From assembly GCF_019320115.1 (NCBI RefSeq), contig NC_089593.1, positions 10,488,386 through 10,552,385 on the forward strand: 64,000 nt of DNA, written 5' to 3'. The notes under the pieces were generated by a model. The model worked only from the letters and a program-made list of their open reading frames with translations. It was not told where the DNA came from and did not search any database. This document shows positions 41,837-53,000 of this stretch, piece by piece (within the stretch, counting starts at the first letter, position 1; each line of letters opens with the position of its first letter). This stretch comes from Miscanthus floridulus (taxonomy: Eukaryota; Streptophyta; Magnoliopsida; Poales; Poaceae). Position numbers and translations under genes: made by a program.

Positions 41837-42997
41837 ATGGCTCAAATCAACAACACAAAGAAGCCACTCCAATTTGATGGCTCAAATTATCCTTATTGGA
41901 AGTCAAAGATGACCACACACATCAAGTCAATCAATAGAAAAGTGTGGAAGGTGGTAGAAACCAAAATTGAGATTGGTGATCCAGAAAATCCCACCGCGGC
42001 CGAAGAAGTACTTCTCCAAAACAATGACATTGCCCTAAGTGCTATTCATGATGCAATTGATGAGAGAACATTTGAGCAAATCAAGAATATTGAGATGGCT
42101 CATGAGGCTTGGAAGAAGTTGAAAGAATCATTTGAGGGCACTCAAGCCATGAAGGGTGCAAAGGCTTACATTCTCAAGGAGAAGTTTGCAAGCTTCAAGA
42201 TGAAGGAGGATGAGAATATGCCGGAGATGTTTCATAGGCTTCAAGTGCTTATCAATGATCTCAAAGCACTTAGAGAAGAGGTGAAGGACAAGGACTTCTC
42301 TCATAAGTTCTTGAGATACTTACCTTCAAGATTTGGCACATTGGTCACTATTCTAGTAAGGAGTGGTTTGGACACCATGACCCTAAACCAAGTGTTGGGA
42401 GACATCATGACCAATGATACATATAGAGATGAAGAAAAGAAGGAAGAAAAGAAGGAGAAGAAAGATGAGAAGAAGGATGAGAAGAAGAAGAGTGTGGCAT
42501 TCAAGGCCACATCATCCAAGGGCAAAGCTAAGCAAGAAACATCAAGTGAAGAAGATGAATCTTGGGATGATGATAATGATGAGAAGATGGCTCTCTTTGT
42601 CAAGAGATTTGGCAAGTTCATGGTGAAGAAGGGCTACCGTGCTAGAATAAAGAAGTCTTCATCTAAGAACAAAGAAGAGTCAAGAAGGTGCTTCAAGTGT
42701 GGAAGCAAAGATCATTTTGTTGCTCAATGCCCATACAATAGCGACAATGATGATGATAACAAGAAGAATAAGAAGAAGGACAAAAAGGAAAAGAAAGAGA
42801 AGAAGGACAAGATAACCTTCAAGAAGAAGAAGGATGGTTCATATGTGGTCACTTGGGATAGTGATGCTTCCTCAAGTGATGATGATGATAGCAATGATGA
42901 CAAGACCACCAAGAAGAAGGCATTTGCAAGCATTGCCATAAATGAGAAGCCTTCTCTCTTCGAATCTTCATCATGCTTCATGGCTAAGGCCACTTAG
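41837..42997 (+). CDS. gag: Copia Gag polyprotein with CCHC zinc knuckle
   Basis: An uninterrupted 386-residue frame. N-terminal LQFDGSNYPYWKSKM and the AWKKLKESFEGT region (about 10-190) match the copia-type gag domain (UBN2). It is followed by a highly charged Lys/Glu run (about 198-220) and an acidic patch. A CX2CX4HX4C knuckle lies at Cys285, Cys288, His293 and Cys298 (CFKCGSKDHFVAQC), then a second Lys-rich run and an Asp/Ser-rich tail. Gag packages element RNA into virus-like particles in the cytoplasm. The frame stops at TAG (42995) but remains readable in the same frame to about 43330, with further stops at about 43187 and 43325, so the ancestral Gag or Gag-Pol was longer. The ATG lies 38 bp after the primer site. 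Intact capsid function is possible but unproven. Confidence 0.9.
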   Translation: MAQINNTKKPLQFDGSNYPYWKSKMTTHIKSINRKVWKVVETKIEIGDPENPTAAEEVLLQNNDIALSAIHDAIDERTFEQIKNIEMAHEAWKKLKESFEGTQAMKGAKAYILKEKFASFKMKEDENMPEMFHRLQVLINDLKALREEVKDKDFSHKFLRYLPSRFGTLVTILVRSGLDTMTLNQVLGDIMTNDTYRDEEKKEEKKEKKDEKKDEKKKSVAFKATSSKGKAKQETSSEEDESWDDDNDEKMALFVKRFGKFMVKKGYRARIKKSSSKNKEESRRCFKCGSKDHFVAQCPYNSDNDDDNKKNKKKDKKEKKEKKDKITFKKKKDGSYVVTWDSDASSSDDDDSNDDKTTKKKAFASIAINEKPSLFESSSCFMAKAT

Positions 42998-43940
42998 GTA
43001 CAAACTTGTGATGATGAAAGTGATGAAGAACATGATGATGAAAATGAACATAAAAATGATAGTGATAGTGATGATGATGAACCTACTAAAGATGAATTAT
43101 TTGACATGCTAGAAGATGCAAGAGAACACTTTGACATCAAAAGAAGGGAATGCAAAAGCTTGCGTAAGGAACTAAAAGCCCTTAAGTAAGCCTTTGATGA
43201 GCTCAATGCATCTCATGAGAGGCTAGAGGAAGCCAATGAGAAGCTTGGCAAAGCTTATAAAAAGCATGAAAAGGCTCATTCATCTTTGCTTGATGAGCAA
43301 AATAAAAAGAAGCATGTTGAACCTTGAAATGTAGGTTTAACTTGTGACATAATTGATGAATCACTATCTATGCCTATCATTGTTGCTCCTATAACCCTTC
43401 TTGTAGTACTACTACTTTCACCTCATCTAGTAGTGATGGTCTCACTTGTGATGCCTCACTAGTGGTTGAGAATGAGAACCTCAAGAAGGAGGTCAATAAG
43501 CTCACTCACACCTTGGCTAAGGCCTATGGTGGTGAGGACCGCTTGCTTATGTGCTTAGGTAGCTAAAAAGCTTCTTTCTACAAAGAGGGATTGGGCTATA
43601 CCCTCAAGAAAGGTAAGGCGGCCTTTGCTCCTCACAAGACTAGTTTTGTGAAGAACAATGGTCGGTTTTGCACTAGTTGCAAGCAAGTGAGTCATAAAGA
43701 GTAAGAATGCAACAACAAGAGCAAAAATGCTAATGTATCCTTCATAAAGCTTGATTTATGCTATATGCTTACTTGGGGTACAAATGGTGTGAAGGCTAAG
43801 TTCATTGGTAAACCATGGATGGGCTCAAAGAAGAAAGCCATTTGGGTACCAAAGAGCTTAGTAACTAACCTTCAAGGACCCAAGCAAGTTTGGGTACCTA
43901 AAAAGAATTGATCTTCTTTTATAGGTAAATTACAAAGCCA
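42998..43940 (+). pseudogene. Gag C-terminal extension / gag-protease spacer, decayed
   Basis: In frame with gag, acidic and coiled-coil-rich sequence continues (DELFDMLEDAREHFD, then FDELNASHERLEEANEKLGK), interrupted by TAA and TGA. Further on, several short frames are readable (KKAIWVPKSLV, then WVPKKN), typical of the spacer between gag and protease in SIRE-type elements. No long frame survives. Confidence 0.65.
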
Positions 43941-43942
43941 GA

Positions 43943-46900
43943 GGAAGGCATTGGGTTCTTGATAGTGGGTGCACTCAACACATGACCGGAGATGAAAGAA
44001 TGTTCAACTCAATCAACACCAATGGCAATGATGGTTATGATAGTATCACATTTGGTGACAATGGCAAAGGCAAGGTTAGAGGGCTTGGTAAGATTGCAAT
44101 ATCAAATGACATGAGCATATCCAATGTGTTGCTAGTAGAGAGCTTGAACTTCAATTTACTATCCATGGCTCAATTGTGTGATCTTGGATTCAAATGCATA
44201 TTTGGGGTAGATGATATAGAGATCATAAGTGTAGATGGCTCTAATTTGATCTTCAAAGGCTTTAGATACGAGAATCTATACTTGGTTGATTTCAATGCTA
44301 GTGAAGCTAGATTATCTATATGCTTGTTGACTAAGTCTAGCATGGGTTGGTTATGGCATAGAAGGCTTGGTCATGTTGGAATGAAACAATTGAATAGATT
44401 GGTTAAGCATGACTTAGTTAAAGGCTTGAAAGATGTGTTTGAAAAAGATAAGCTTTGTAGCTCTTGTCAAGCCGACAAACAAGTTGGAAACACCCATCCT
44501 AAGAAAAGTATAATGAGCACTAGTAAAACATTTGAGTTATTGCACATGGATTTGTTTGGGCCAACACAATACACTAGTATCGGTGGAAAAAATATGGCTT
44601 TGTGATAGTGGATGACTACAATAGATACACATGTGTATTCTTTCTAGTGGACAAAAGTGATATATTTGCAACATTCAAATCATTTTTCAAGGGCATTCAC
44701 AATGAGTTTGAAACATCCATCAAGAGAGTTAGAAGTGACAATGGTAGTGAGTTCAAGAATACTAAAATTGATGAGTTATGTGATGAATTTAGAATTAGAC
44801 ATCAATTCTCGGCCAAGTACACACCTCAATCAAATGGCCTTGTTGAGAGAAAGAATAGAACACTCATTGATATGGCAAGGTCTATGCTTAGTGAGTACAA
44901 TGTGAGTCAATCCTTTTGGGCCAAAGCTATCAACATGGCTTGCTATTGTAGCAACCGCCTCTATTGTCACCGATTGAAAGAGAAGACACCATATGAGCTC
45001 TTGAATGGTAGAAAGCCCAATATTGCATATTTTTGGGTCTTTGGTTGCAAATGCTATATCTTGAAGAAAGGCACAAGATTGGGCAAGTTTAACAAGAAAT
45101 GTGATGAAGAATTCCTACTTAGATATTTCACTACAAGCAAAGCATATAGAGTTTGGAATTTGGATAGTGGTACTCTTGAGGAAGTTCATGATGTTGAATT
45201 TGATGAAACCAAGGGTTCACAAGTAGAGAATAAGAACTTGGAAGATGTTAGAGGCATTCAACTTTCAAATGCCATGAAGAACATGGATATTGGTGAATTA
45301 AGGCCTAGGCAAGTGAATGATGATGAAGATGATCAAGTGCAAGTGCTCTCTAACTCAAATGTGCAAGATGATACAAATCAAGTTTGTATAAGTGGATCTC
45401 ATGATAATGAACAAGATCAAGTGGCTAGTACATCATCTCAACCAAATGATCAAGCAAGTGCAAGCAATCAAGTTCCAATCCTCCAACCAACCAATGTTGC
45501 AAGGGATCATCCATTGGACACTATCATTGGTGATATTTTAAGAGGTGTACAAACAAGATCAAGATTGGCATCATTTTGTGAGCACTTCTCATTTGTGTCA
45601 TCCATTGAACCAAAGAAGATAGATGAAGCATTGAAGGATGTTGATTGGGTGAATGCTATGCATGAAGAATTGAATAACTTCATAAGAAATCAAGTATGGG
45701 AATTGATATAAAGACCAAAGGGACACAATGTGATTGGAACCAAATGGGTTTTTAGAAACAAGCAAGATCAAGATGGGATAGTAGTAAGGAACAAAGCAAG
45801 ATTGGTAGCACAAGGCTATACACAAGTTGAAGGTCTTGACTTTGGAGAAACATATGCCCCGGTTGCTAGATTGGAAGCAATTAGAATCTTGCTAGCCTAT
45901 GCTTGTGCCCACAACATCAAGCTCTATCAAATGGATGTTAAGAGTGCATTTCTCAATGGCTACATCAATGAAGAATTATATGTTGAGCAACCTCCTAGTT
46001 TTGAAGATGACAAGAAGCCCAACCATGTATACAAGTTGAAGAAAGCTTTGTATGGCTTGAAGCAAGCGCCTAGAGCATGGTATGAGAGATTGAGGGATTT
46101 CCTACTCTCTAAAGGGTTAACAATGGGCAAGGTTGACACCACTCTTTTCATCAAGAAGATTGGAAAAGATCTATTTGTATTGCAAATCTATGTTGATGAC
46201 ATCATATTTGGATCAACCAATCAAGACTTTTGTGATGAGTTTGAAAAGATGATAGCTAATGAGTTTGAGATGTCCCGTGATTGGAGAGTTGAGTTACTTC
46301 CTTGGTCTTCAAATCAAGCAATTTAAGAATGGTACTTTTGTAAGTCAATGCAAGTATATCAAGGACATAATCAAGAAGTTTGGCATGAGTGATAGCAAAG
46401 TCATTAGCACACCAATGGAAACAAATAGTAACTTGGATAGTGATGCAAGTGGCAATATGGTGGATCAAAAATTGTATCGGTCTATGATTGGAAGCCTACT
46501 CTATGTGACCGCATCAAGGCCGGATGTCATGTTTAGTGTATGCATGTGTGCAAGATTTCAAGCCTCACCAAGAGAAAGTCATTTGAAGGCTACAAAGAGG
46601 ATATTGAGGTACTTGATGCATACACCAAATGTTGGTTTGTGGTATCCCAAAGGAGCAAAGTTTGAGCTAGTTGGTTACTCCGACTCGGATTATGAGGGAT
46701 GCAAGGTTGAAAGGAAGAGCACCTCGGGCACATGCCAATTGTTAGGAAGATCACTTGTTTCATGGTCATCAAAGAAGCAAAATAGTGTTGCATTATCAAC
46801 CGCCGAAGCCGAATACATATCCACCGGTAGTTGTTGTGCACAAATACTTTAGATGAAGGCCACTTTAAGTGATTTTGGAATCAAGTTCAAGAAAGTGCCA

Positions 46901-47143
46901 TTGCTATGTGACAATGAGAGTGCAATCAAGTTGACCAACAATCTGGTTCAATATGCAAGAACAAAGCACATTGATGTCCGCCACCATTTCATAAGAGATC
47001 ACCAACAAAAAGGGAACATTTGCATTGAGAGTGTAGGCACCGAAGATCAACTTGCCGATATATTCACCAAGCCATTGGATGAGAAAAGGTTTTGCAAGCT
47101 AAAGAATGAGTTGAACATATTGGATTTCTCAAATATGTGTTGA
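43943..47143 (+). pseudogene. pol: Copia pol: protease, integrase, RT, RNase H, broken
   Basis: Domains in order: aspartic protease HWVLDSGCTQHMTG with the DSG triad at 43961-43969. GAG-pre-integrase WLWHRRLGHVG and CSSCQADK (about 44345-44480), an HHCC-type zinc region. Integrase core with HMDLFGP, VDDYNRYT, SDNGSEF and YTPQSNGLVERKNR (44540-44870). Reverse transcriptase starting near TKWVFRNK (45733), with [13 protein letters not shown] and the catalytic YVDD (about 46190). RNase H with SRPDVMFSV, DSDYEG, STAEAEYI and the C-terminal KHIDVRHHFIRD. Breaks: a 1-base frameshift in an A-run near 44588, TAA at 45709, a frameshift near 46270-46285 after the YVDD block, and TAG at 46850 where Trp is usual. 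The frame ends at the TGA at 47141-47143. As it stands it cannot produce an active polyprotein. Confidence 0.92.
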
Positions 47144-48213
47144 TGCACCCCCACTCATATGACATGCCTCTCCTTCGAGAAATCCAAGGTAAAAATTGAT
47201 TGGCATGACATACATCCTTGCTAAGGACATGTTTAGTGCATCTAGTCATCTCTCCATTTTATTAGGCTCATTCATGAAAATCAAATGATCTTGATGTTTA
47301 TATGGTATCACTATTGCTTCTTTGCTTGACTTGATCTAGTGATAACATATGACATGTTTATGGGCTTGTAAACCTAGTGTTTGATCTAGAAAATAAGCTC
47401 TAAGTGTTTAACTCAACATGGTACAAGATAACCCTTATTTGGAGGTGTGGAGAAGCTTGTCCTTGGATCAAACCGAGTTAAATATCTTTGGCAAATGGTC
47501 TAGATTGGACAAAATTTGGGAAAATAATCCTCACCCCATTGATTGACATTGGTAATCTCAAACTATCTATAATTTAAGCCTTTGTGGTCATTGATGACAA
47601 AGGGGGAGAGAAACAAAGATATAAGTAATAGGGGGAGAACTTGACATAAGGGGAGATATATGACAAAGGAAAGGAATCAATTAAAATTTTGAGCACACAA
47701 GTAGGGGGAGCAAGCTCATGAACTTGTATGGTGCATTTGAATGTGCATTTTATATGTTTGCTTGCATGGCACAAGTTTTAAATTTCAACATCCATGCTTG
47801 TGTGGTATATGCTAGTTGTAGGTTTGAATGATGAAATAAAAAACTAGCATGCATAGGATATCTAATGATTTCATTTCCAAGTGTTTCCAAGTGGTATAGA
47901 GCTAACCATGGTGCTAAGGATGGTATAATGGTGCACTTCGATTAGTATCACGCTTCAAAAGTCCATCTTTTATATCTTAGCATCATTTGGTAGATATTGT
48001 CTCCTATATTTCCTATCTAAGAATATATGCAAACTACAATCCAAATTCTTAGCACATATGTAGGGGGAGCAATTGCTACCATATAGGGTTCATAAAACTT
48101 GCCATATTCTTTTACACATGGTAAATATGCTTGGGCAAGCAACATGGATTCAATTGAATTTCAATTCATATCTTTGTGAAAGGGTTGTCATCAATTACCA
48201 AAAAGGGGGAGAT
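47144..48213 (+). other. Copia 3' non-coding region with polypurine motifs
   Basis: There is no env-like frame here, although some SIRE relatives carry one. AGGGGGAG or close variants occur near 47601, 47630, 47649, 47703 and 48063. The final AAAAAGGGGGAGAT (about 48201-48213) directly precedes the 3' LTR and is the expected polypurine tract primer. Confidence 0.8.
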
Positions 48214-50094
48214 TGAAAGCTCTAGTTTGGTTTTAGTGAATTGATGAAACCCTAAGTGCTAACCTAGTTTATCAAGTGATCATGAGATAGGTAGCACATT
48301 CCAAGTGATGAAGCAAATGAAGATCATGACATGAAGATGGAGATGCCATGGTGATGATCAAGTGCTTGGACTTGGAAAGAAAAAGAGAAAAACAAAAAGC
48401 TCAAGGCAAAGGTATAATTTGTAGGAGCTATTTTGTTTTGGTGATCAAGACACTTAGAGAGTGTGATCATATTTAAGTTTGATAGCCATACTATTAAGAG
48501 GGGTGAAACTCATATCGAAATGCGGTTATCAAAGTGCCACTAGATGCTCTAACTCATTGCATATGCATTTAGGATCTAGTGGAATACTAACACCCTTGAA
48601 AATGTTTGTGAAAATATGCTAACACATGTGCACAAGATGATACACTTGGTGGTTGGCACATTTGAGCAAGAGTGAAGAAGTTAGAGGTGAAAAGGAGTTA
48701 GTCTTGCTGGTCACTAAGTGACCGGACGCTGGTCCCTGAAGGACCGGCACGTCCAGTCAAGTGTGGCAGCGAAGACGCCAGCGTCAGTCATCGACCGAAC
48801 ACTGGGTCGTGGACTGACCAGATGCTGAGGTCCAGCGTCCGATCTTGTTGTCGGGCAGTGTAGAGAAAAGTCACTGAGTGAGCGGACGCTTACAGGGTCC
48901 GGTCAAGCATGACCGGATGCATCCGGTCGAAGAAAATCATTTCTAGAACCTTACTGAAAATGACCGGAGGCTGGAGGCTGAGCGTCCGATCAGTTTATGC
49001 ACTGCGTCCGGTCAACAGATGACCGTTGAAATCTGATGAATAGTATTTGAAGCAGGGGACACGTGGCGTGAATCATGTGATTGGACGCTATGGGCCAGTG
49101 TCTGGTCGATTGGACCAGAGCGTCCGATCACCCCACGTTGTGCCCAGTGAAGGGGTACAATGGCTCTATTTCGTGGGGGCTTCTATTTAAGCCCATGGCC
49201 TGTTGAAGCTCACACTTTTGGCCATTTTCATTGACATAGCAACCTTGTGAGCTTAGCCAAAGCCCTCCCACTCATCTCCATCATTGATTCATCATCTTTG
49301 TGAGATTGGGAGTGAATCCAAGTGTATTGCTTGAGTGTTTGCATCTAGAGGCACTTGGTGTTCGTGTTTTGCTGTGGGTTTCGCTTGTTACTCTTGGTGG
49401 TTGCCACCACCTAGATGTCTTAGAGCAGCGAGGATCATTAAGCGGAGAGTGGTGATTGTCTCTGGTTCCGATCGTGGTGATTTTGAGGGGTTCTTGACCT
49501 TTCCCCGACGGAGAGCCAAAAGGTACTCTAGTGGATTACTCGTGGCTTGTGTGATCCTCATCTTGTGTTGATTGTGCGGCACCCTATTGTGGGTTTGGCG
49601 TGTGAAGCCAATTAGCGCGTGAACCTCTAAGTGAGTGAATTGTCACAACGAGGACTAGCTTGTCTGCAAGCAAGTGAACCTCGGTAAAAAGCATTGTGTT
49701 CATCATTAATTCTGAGGTGATTGGACTTCATTGTTATTCATCCTTGTGATTGATTGGTTTGTTCATCTACATGGCGGTATAACCTTCATGATCACTCTCT
49801 TTACTTTACCGCAAACTAGTTGTCAAGCTCTTTAGTGTAGCTAGTTGTGAGAGCTTGCTTGCTTGGTTGGTGTGGCTCTTTAGTTAGCCTTTGAGAGCAC
49901 ACTAACATAGGGTAGTGTCATAGCTATTGTGTGAATAGATACTATCTAAACTAGAATTGTGGTAGGTGGTTTGCATTTTGAGTAGGCTAGCGCAACACTT
50001 GCTTCGCCTCTTAGTTGTCTAACCATTTTGTTAAGTGTTGTTGTAGAAATTTTTATTAGGCTATTCACCCCCCTCTAGCCATTAGGACCTTTCA
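48214..50094 (+). repeat. 3' LTR of the copia element
   Basis: Begins TGAAAGCTCTAGTTTGG and ends TAGGACCTTTCA, 1,881 bp, the same length as the 5' LTR despite several compensating small indels. It is followed at once by the CCCGG target duplication. Confidence 0.95.
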
Positions 50095-50595
50095 CCCGGC
50101 TTCTAGTCAAACTGGTTGGACACATGTTTCTGATGATCAGCAACAAGTTGGATAGCTCGGATAAGCTCAAGACGGTGTTGCTCAAAGGATACAAGGCGCT
50201 CGGGGACTAGCTGTGGGGGATATGACCCCCAGTACCCATAAGACAAGACATGGGCCGCACCATCAGAGGTGGCCCAACCCACAAGATCAAGGCATGCACA
50301 GTACTGGTCGACGTGCACCACAAGATATTGTATAGTACCAAATAGGATACTTTCCTTGTAACCCTACCCCTCCAGAGTATATAAAAAGAGGCAGGGGTCT
50401 CCTAGAGGATATATCAAATCTCATATACAATACACATGATGTAGAGTATTACGTCGATCAGAAGGCCCGAACCTGTCTAAATCATTGTCCCTATGCCTTA
50501 TGTCATCATCCGGTTCCTGATTACGCGCACCTCCATCGATGAATCTACCTTCGTGGGATACCCCTCGAAGGACTACCGAGCATATTTTGTCGACA
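50095..50595 (+). mobile_element. 3' end and LTR of a Tat-type Ty3/gypsy element
   Basis: 50095-50211 continues the decayed GCTCGG-type array and ends with CTCGGGGACTAG, a purine-rich tract. The LTR (50212-50595, 384 bp) starts TGTGGGGGATATGACCCC and ends TTTTGTCGACA. It contains a TATATAAAA box at 50379-50387. The same layout (CTCGGGGACTA, then TGTGGGGGTAT, and an end in TTCGTCGACA) is found in reverse at 56894-57363. Internal coding is not seen in this window for this copy. Confidence 0.65.
50379..50387 (+). promoter_or_regulatory. TATA box of the plus-strand Tat-type LTR
   Basis: TATATAAAA followed by AGAGGCAGGGG inside the 384-bp LTR. Confidence 0.5.
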
Positions 50596-50778
50596 GAATC
50601 CATCTCTACCCATTCCAACTTTACCCTTGTGTTGTCCTTGGATGAATTAGCCAGAAGAAATACCTCTATTTCCTGTGGAAATACGATACACTAAATACTT
50701 CTGGGTGAAAGCTACAACGGTAATTCCGTACACTTACGGATCCTTTCTGTGTACGTTAAAAAATATCAACAAGCTTTC

Positions 50779-50796
50779 TAGCGCTGTTGCCGGGGA
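50779..50796 (+). other. Athila-type primer binding site
   Basis: TAGCGCTGTTGCCGGGGA differs by transitions from the TGGCGCCGTTGCCGGGGA motif that I know from grass Athila-type elements. Confidence 0.6.
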
Positions 50797-50878
50797 ACCG
50801 TTGCTATTTTCTTCAAACCTAGTTCATCCTCGTATCTTATCTAAAAAAACAAAATATTTTCTTTTATCTTCTTCATCA

Positions 50879-51528
50879 ATGAAGCCATCTTCAAATTCAA
50901 ATATGTCTGCTTCAAAGGGGGAGTTCCCTGAGCCACCTTCAAAACCTAACTTTTCATCTGGCTATGAACTCCTCCCTGGCATGATAGCCATGGTTCGGGC
51001 ACAACCCTTCTCCAGGCTAGAAAATGAAAACCCATGCCACCACCTGCACGAATTTGAGGAAATGTGTTCGTGCCTAAGGATCTCGGGCATGACACAGGAA
51101 ACACTAAAGTGGAAATTGTTTCCCTTCTCTCTCATTGGAAAGGCAAAGCAATGGTACACGTTTGCCGTAGAAAGCACGAATGGGGACTAGGATGAACTTA
51201 AAGGCAAGTTTTGTCTTGCATTTTCCCCATGTCCCGTATCGGCTCTCTACCAAGGGCAGTCCTCGACATTGAGCAGCGCGAGAAGGAGTCTATAGGTGCA
51301 ACCTAGGCTTGGTTTTCAATGTTAATATAAACTAACCTAGATTTGTCTTTACCCGATGGCATGATTTTGCGTCTCTTTTGTTCGTGTCTCGACATAGATG
51401 CTGACCTATCCCTAGACGTGACTACCAGAGGTCGGTTTACACATAAACCTATGATGGAACAAGTGAAGTTCCTTGAAAACTTCCTAAAAAGACACACTTC
51501 CTCCATCATGGAAACAAGAACCCTCTAG
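50879..51528 (+). pseudogene. gag: Athila-type gag, broken
   Basis: The first part (50879-51187) carries NPCHHLHEFEEMCSCLRI, then TLKWKLFPFSLIGKAKQWY, the conserved retrotransposon-gag core. TAG at 51188-51190 falls where Trp is usual in the following WDELKGKFCLAF-type motif; the frame then continues briefly. A shifted frame at 51343-51528 holds LSLPDGMILRLFCSCLDID and GGRFTHK-like residues of the later gag region. The ATG at 50879 is the likely original start; earlier in-frame codons lie in the leader and span the primer site. Confidence 0.65.
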
Positions 51529-53000
51529 GCGAAAGTCATATTGAGTGTCGAGGAGTCCTCATTAGTCCAAACCAACCACATACCATTCCTAGGTTCGACT
51601 CATGAGCCCTCACCTCGGACCACGAACACTGAAGGAATGAGTAATTTATCCTTCAGGGTTCCCTATTGAATTCAAGGATTGTGGCAATACCTCAAGACTC
51701 TTTTGGCACAATCCTCATAAGGAAGTTTTCCCCAAGACAGAACCGTCGGAGGAATGGTTAATGGAAGTGAAACGTTCTTCTAAAGCAATTTAGATTCTTT
51801 CACCTTCCATGACCATACCTTGCTCATTAAGGGGAACAAACATAGAAGCCCTACAAAACCCCAAAGTCGGGACTAGTATCATGTCAGAATTCCTAGCGAA
51901 AAACCTTTTGGGTAACATGCCACTAGTCTCGACCAATAAACTCTTCAAAAGTCCTTTGGGACTATTTTTTGAGTGTTGTGAAATTTCTAGGGCCATGCCA
52001 ATCGTAATAAACAAAATCTTGGTTTCATAGATTTCCACATCTTTGCCATCCTTGAGTTTGATCTTGTCATAGGCTACCCTTTTAAAAAGTTTTTACAAAA
52101 AGAACCTAGGAGCCTTAACGAAGAGTTTGGGAAAGCAGCATCCCAATCATGACCAGTTTGAGGAGGTGAAGTTCATTTCCCCATTCGTTTCACATCCTGG
52201 TGAAATAGAACGTCCATCATCACCCTCGCTTGAACATAAACCATGTCCCTCTGGCCATCTAAAAGAAAACTTCTAGGCCATGGACAAACTCGAAGCACCA
52301 ACTCTAGAGCTCGAAATGTATGATTCCACAAATGAGCATGAAAGTTTCTCTTTTGAGTTTCTTCATATTTCATGCTCACTTTTGGAGTCTCTAGAATTGA
52401 TCACGCTTAGTGCTACAAGCTTCTACGAGGATCCCAACTTTCTCCTAATCCTTGTTTGCAAACTTTTTAAGAGAATGGTTGTGGATGCCTTCATTTATCA
52501 CAAATATTGCAAATTCCATTTTTGCATTGTGGCACTATCCTTGCAGCTTGAACATTATTGCTAAATGTTTGGTGGTAAAGCTAGGAACTATATTACCATT
52601 GATAGCTGCAGGACAAAGTTCCCACGGTCAAGCTTAAGACCATAAATGAAGCATTGTTGGGAGATACCCTAGATTATCATATATTATCATATAAAATATT
52701 CTTTTTAATAAAAGCAAGAACATGTTGTCATGTTAGTATGCACCTTCGGGTATTCTTGGTCGCTAACCATTCCAAGTTGAGATTGAGAAGAACAAGGGTA
52801 CATATGAGGCTAGAGAACATGAAAGCTGCATCAACAATATGCCTTGACGCTCTTTGTTAATATAACACACTCAATAGGAGACCCTGACTCTGAACACTTG
52901 ACTTTTACACAAAAGTCCAAGTGTGGGGGAGGATGGTGAAAATCTCACAACAAGTTCCATACACAAAGGCCATCTTGTTTAAAAAATGATGACAGCTCTG

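Larger units (their letters stand above)
39899..50094 (+). mobile_element. Complete SIRE/Maximus-type Ty1/copia retrotransposon
   Basis: 10,196 bp with two 1,881-bp LTRs, a perfect 5-bp target duplication CCCGG (39894-39898 and 50095-50099), a Met-tRNA primer site, gag with CCHC knuckle, protease, integrase, RT and RNase H in copia order, a 1-kb non-coding 3' region and a polypurine tract. The lineage is inferred from the long LTRs, Lys-rich gag and long 3' region. All reading frames downstream of gag are interrupted, so it is structurally complete but not autonomous. Confidence 0.95.
50596..53000 (+). mobile_element. Athila-type Ty3/gypsy fragment
   Basis: The leader has GAAATACGATACACTAAATA, GGGTGAAAGCTACAACGG and CTGTGTACGTTAAAAAATA, familiar from grass Athila-type elements. 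A primer site then follows at 50779-50796 (TAGCGCTGTTGCCGGGGA). Broken gag follows to about 51.53 kb. Downstream frames are short, and a CAAGTGTGGGGGAGGATGG tract near 52.92 kb resembles the purine-rich 3' motif of such elements. Most of pol is absent, so it is an internally deleted relic. Confidence 0.6.

Noticed and set aside
42301..42993. Ser/Phe/Leu-rich minus-strand frames opposite gag
   Set aside because: They are the complement of the Lys/Glu/Asp-rich gag coding sequence.
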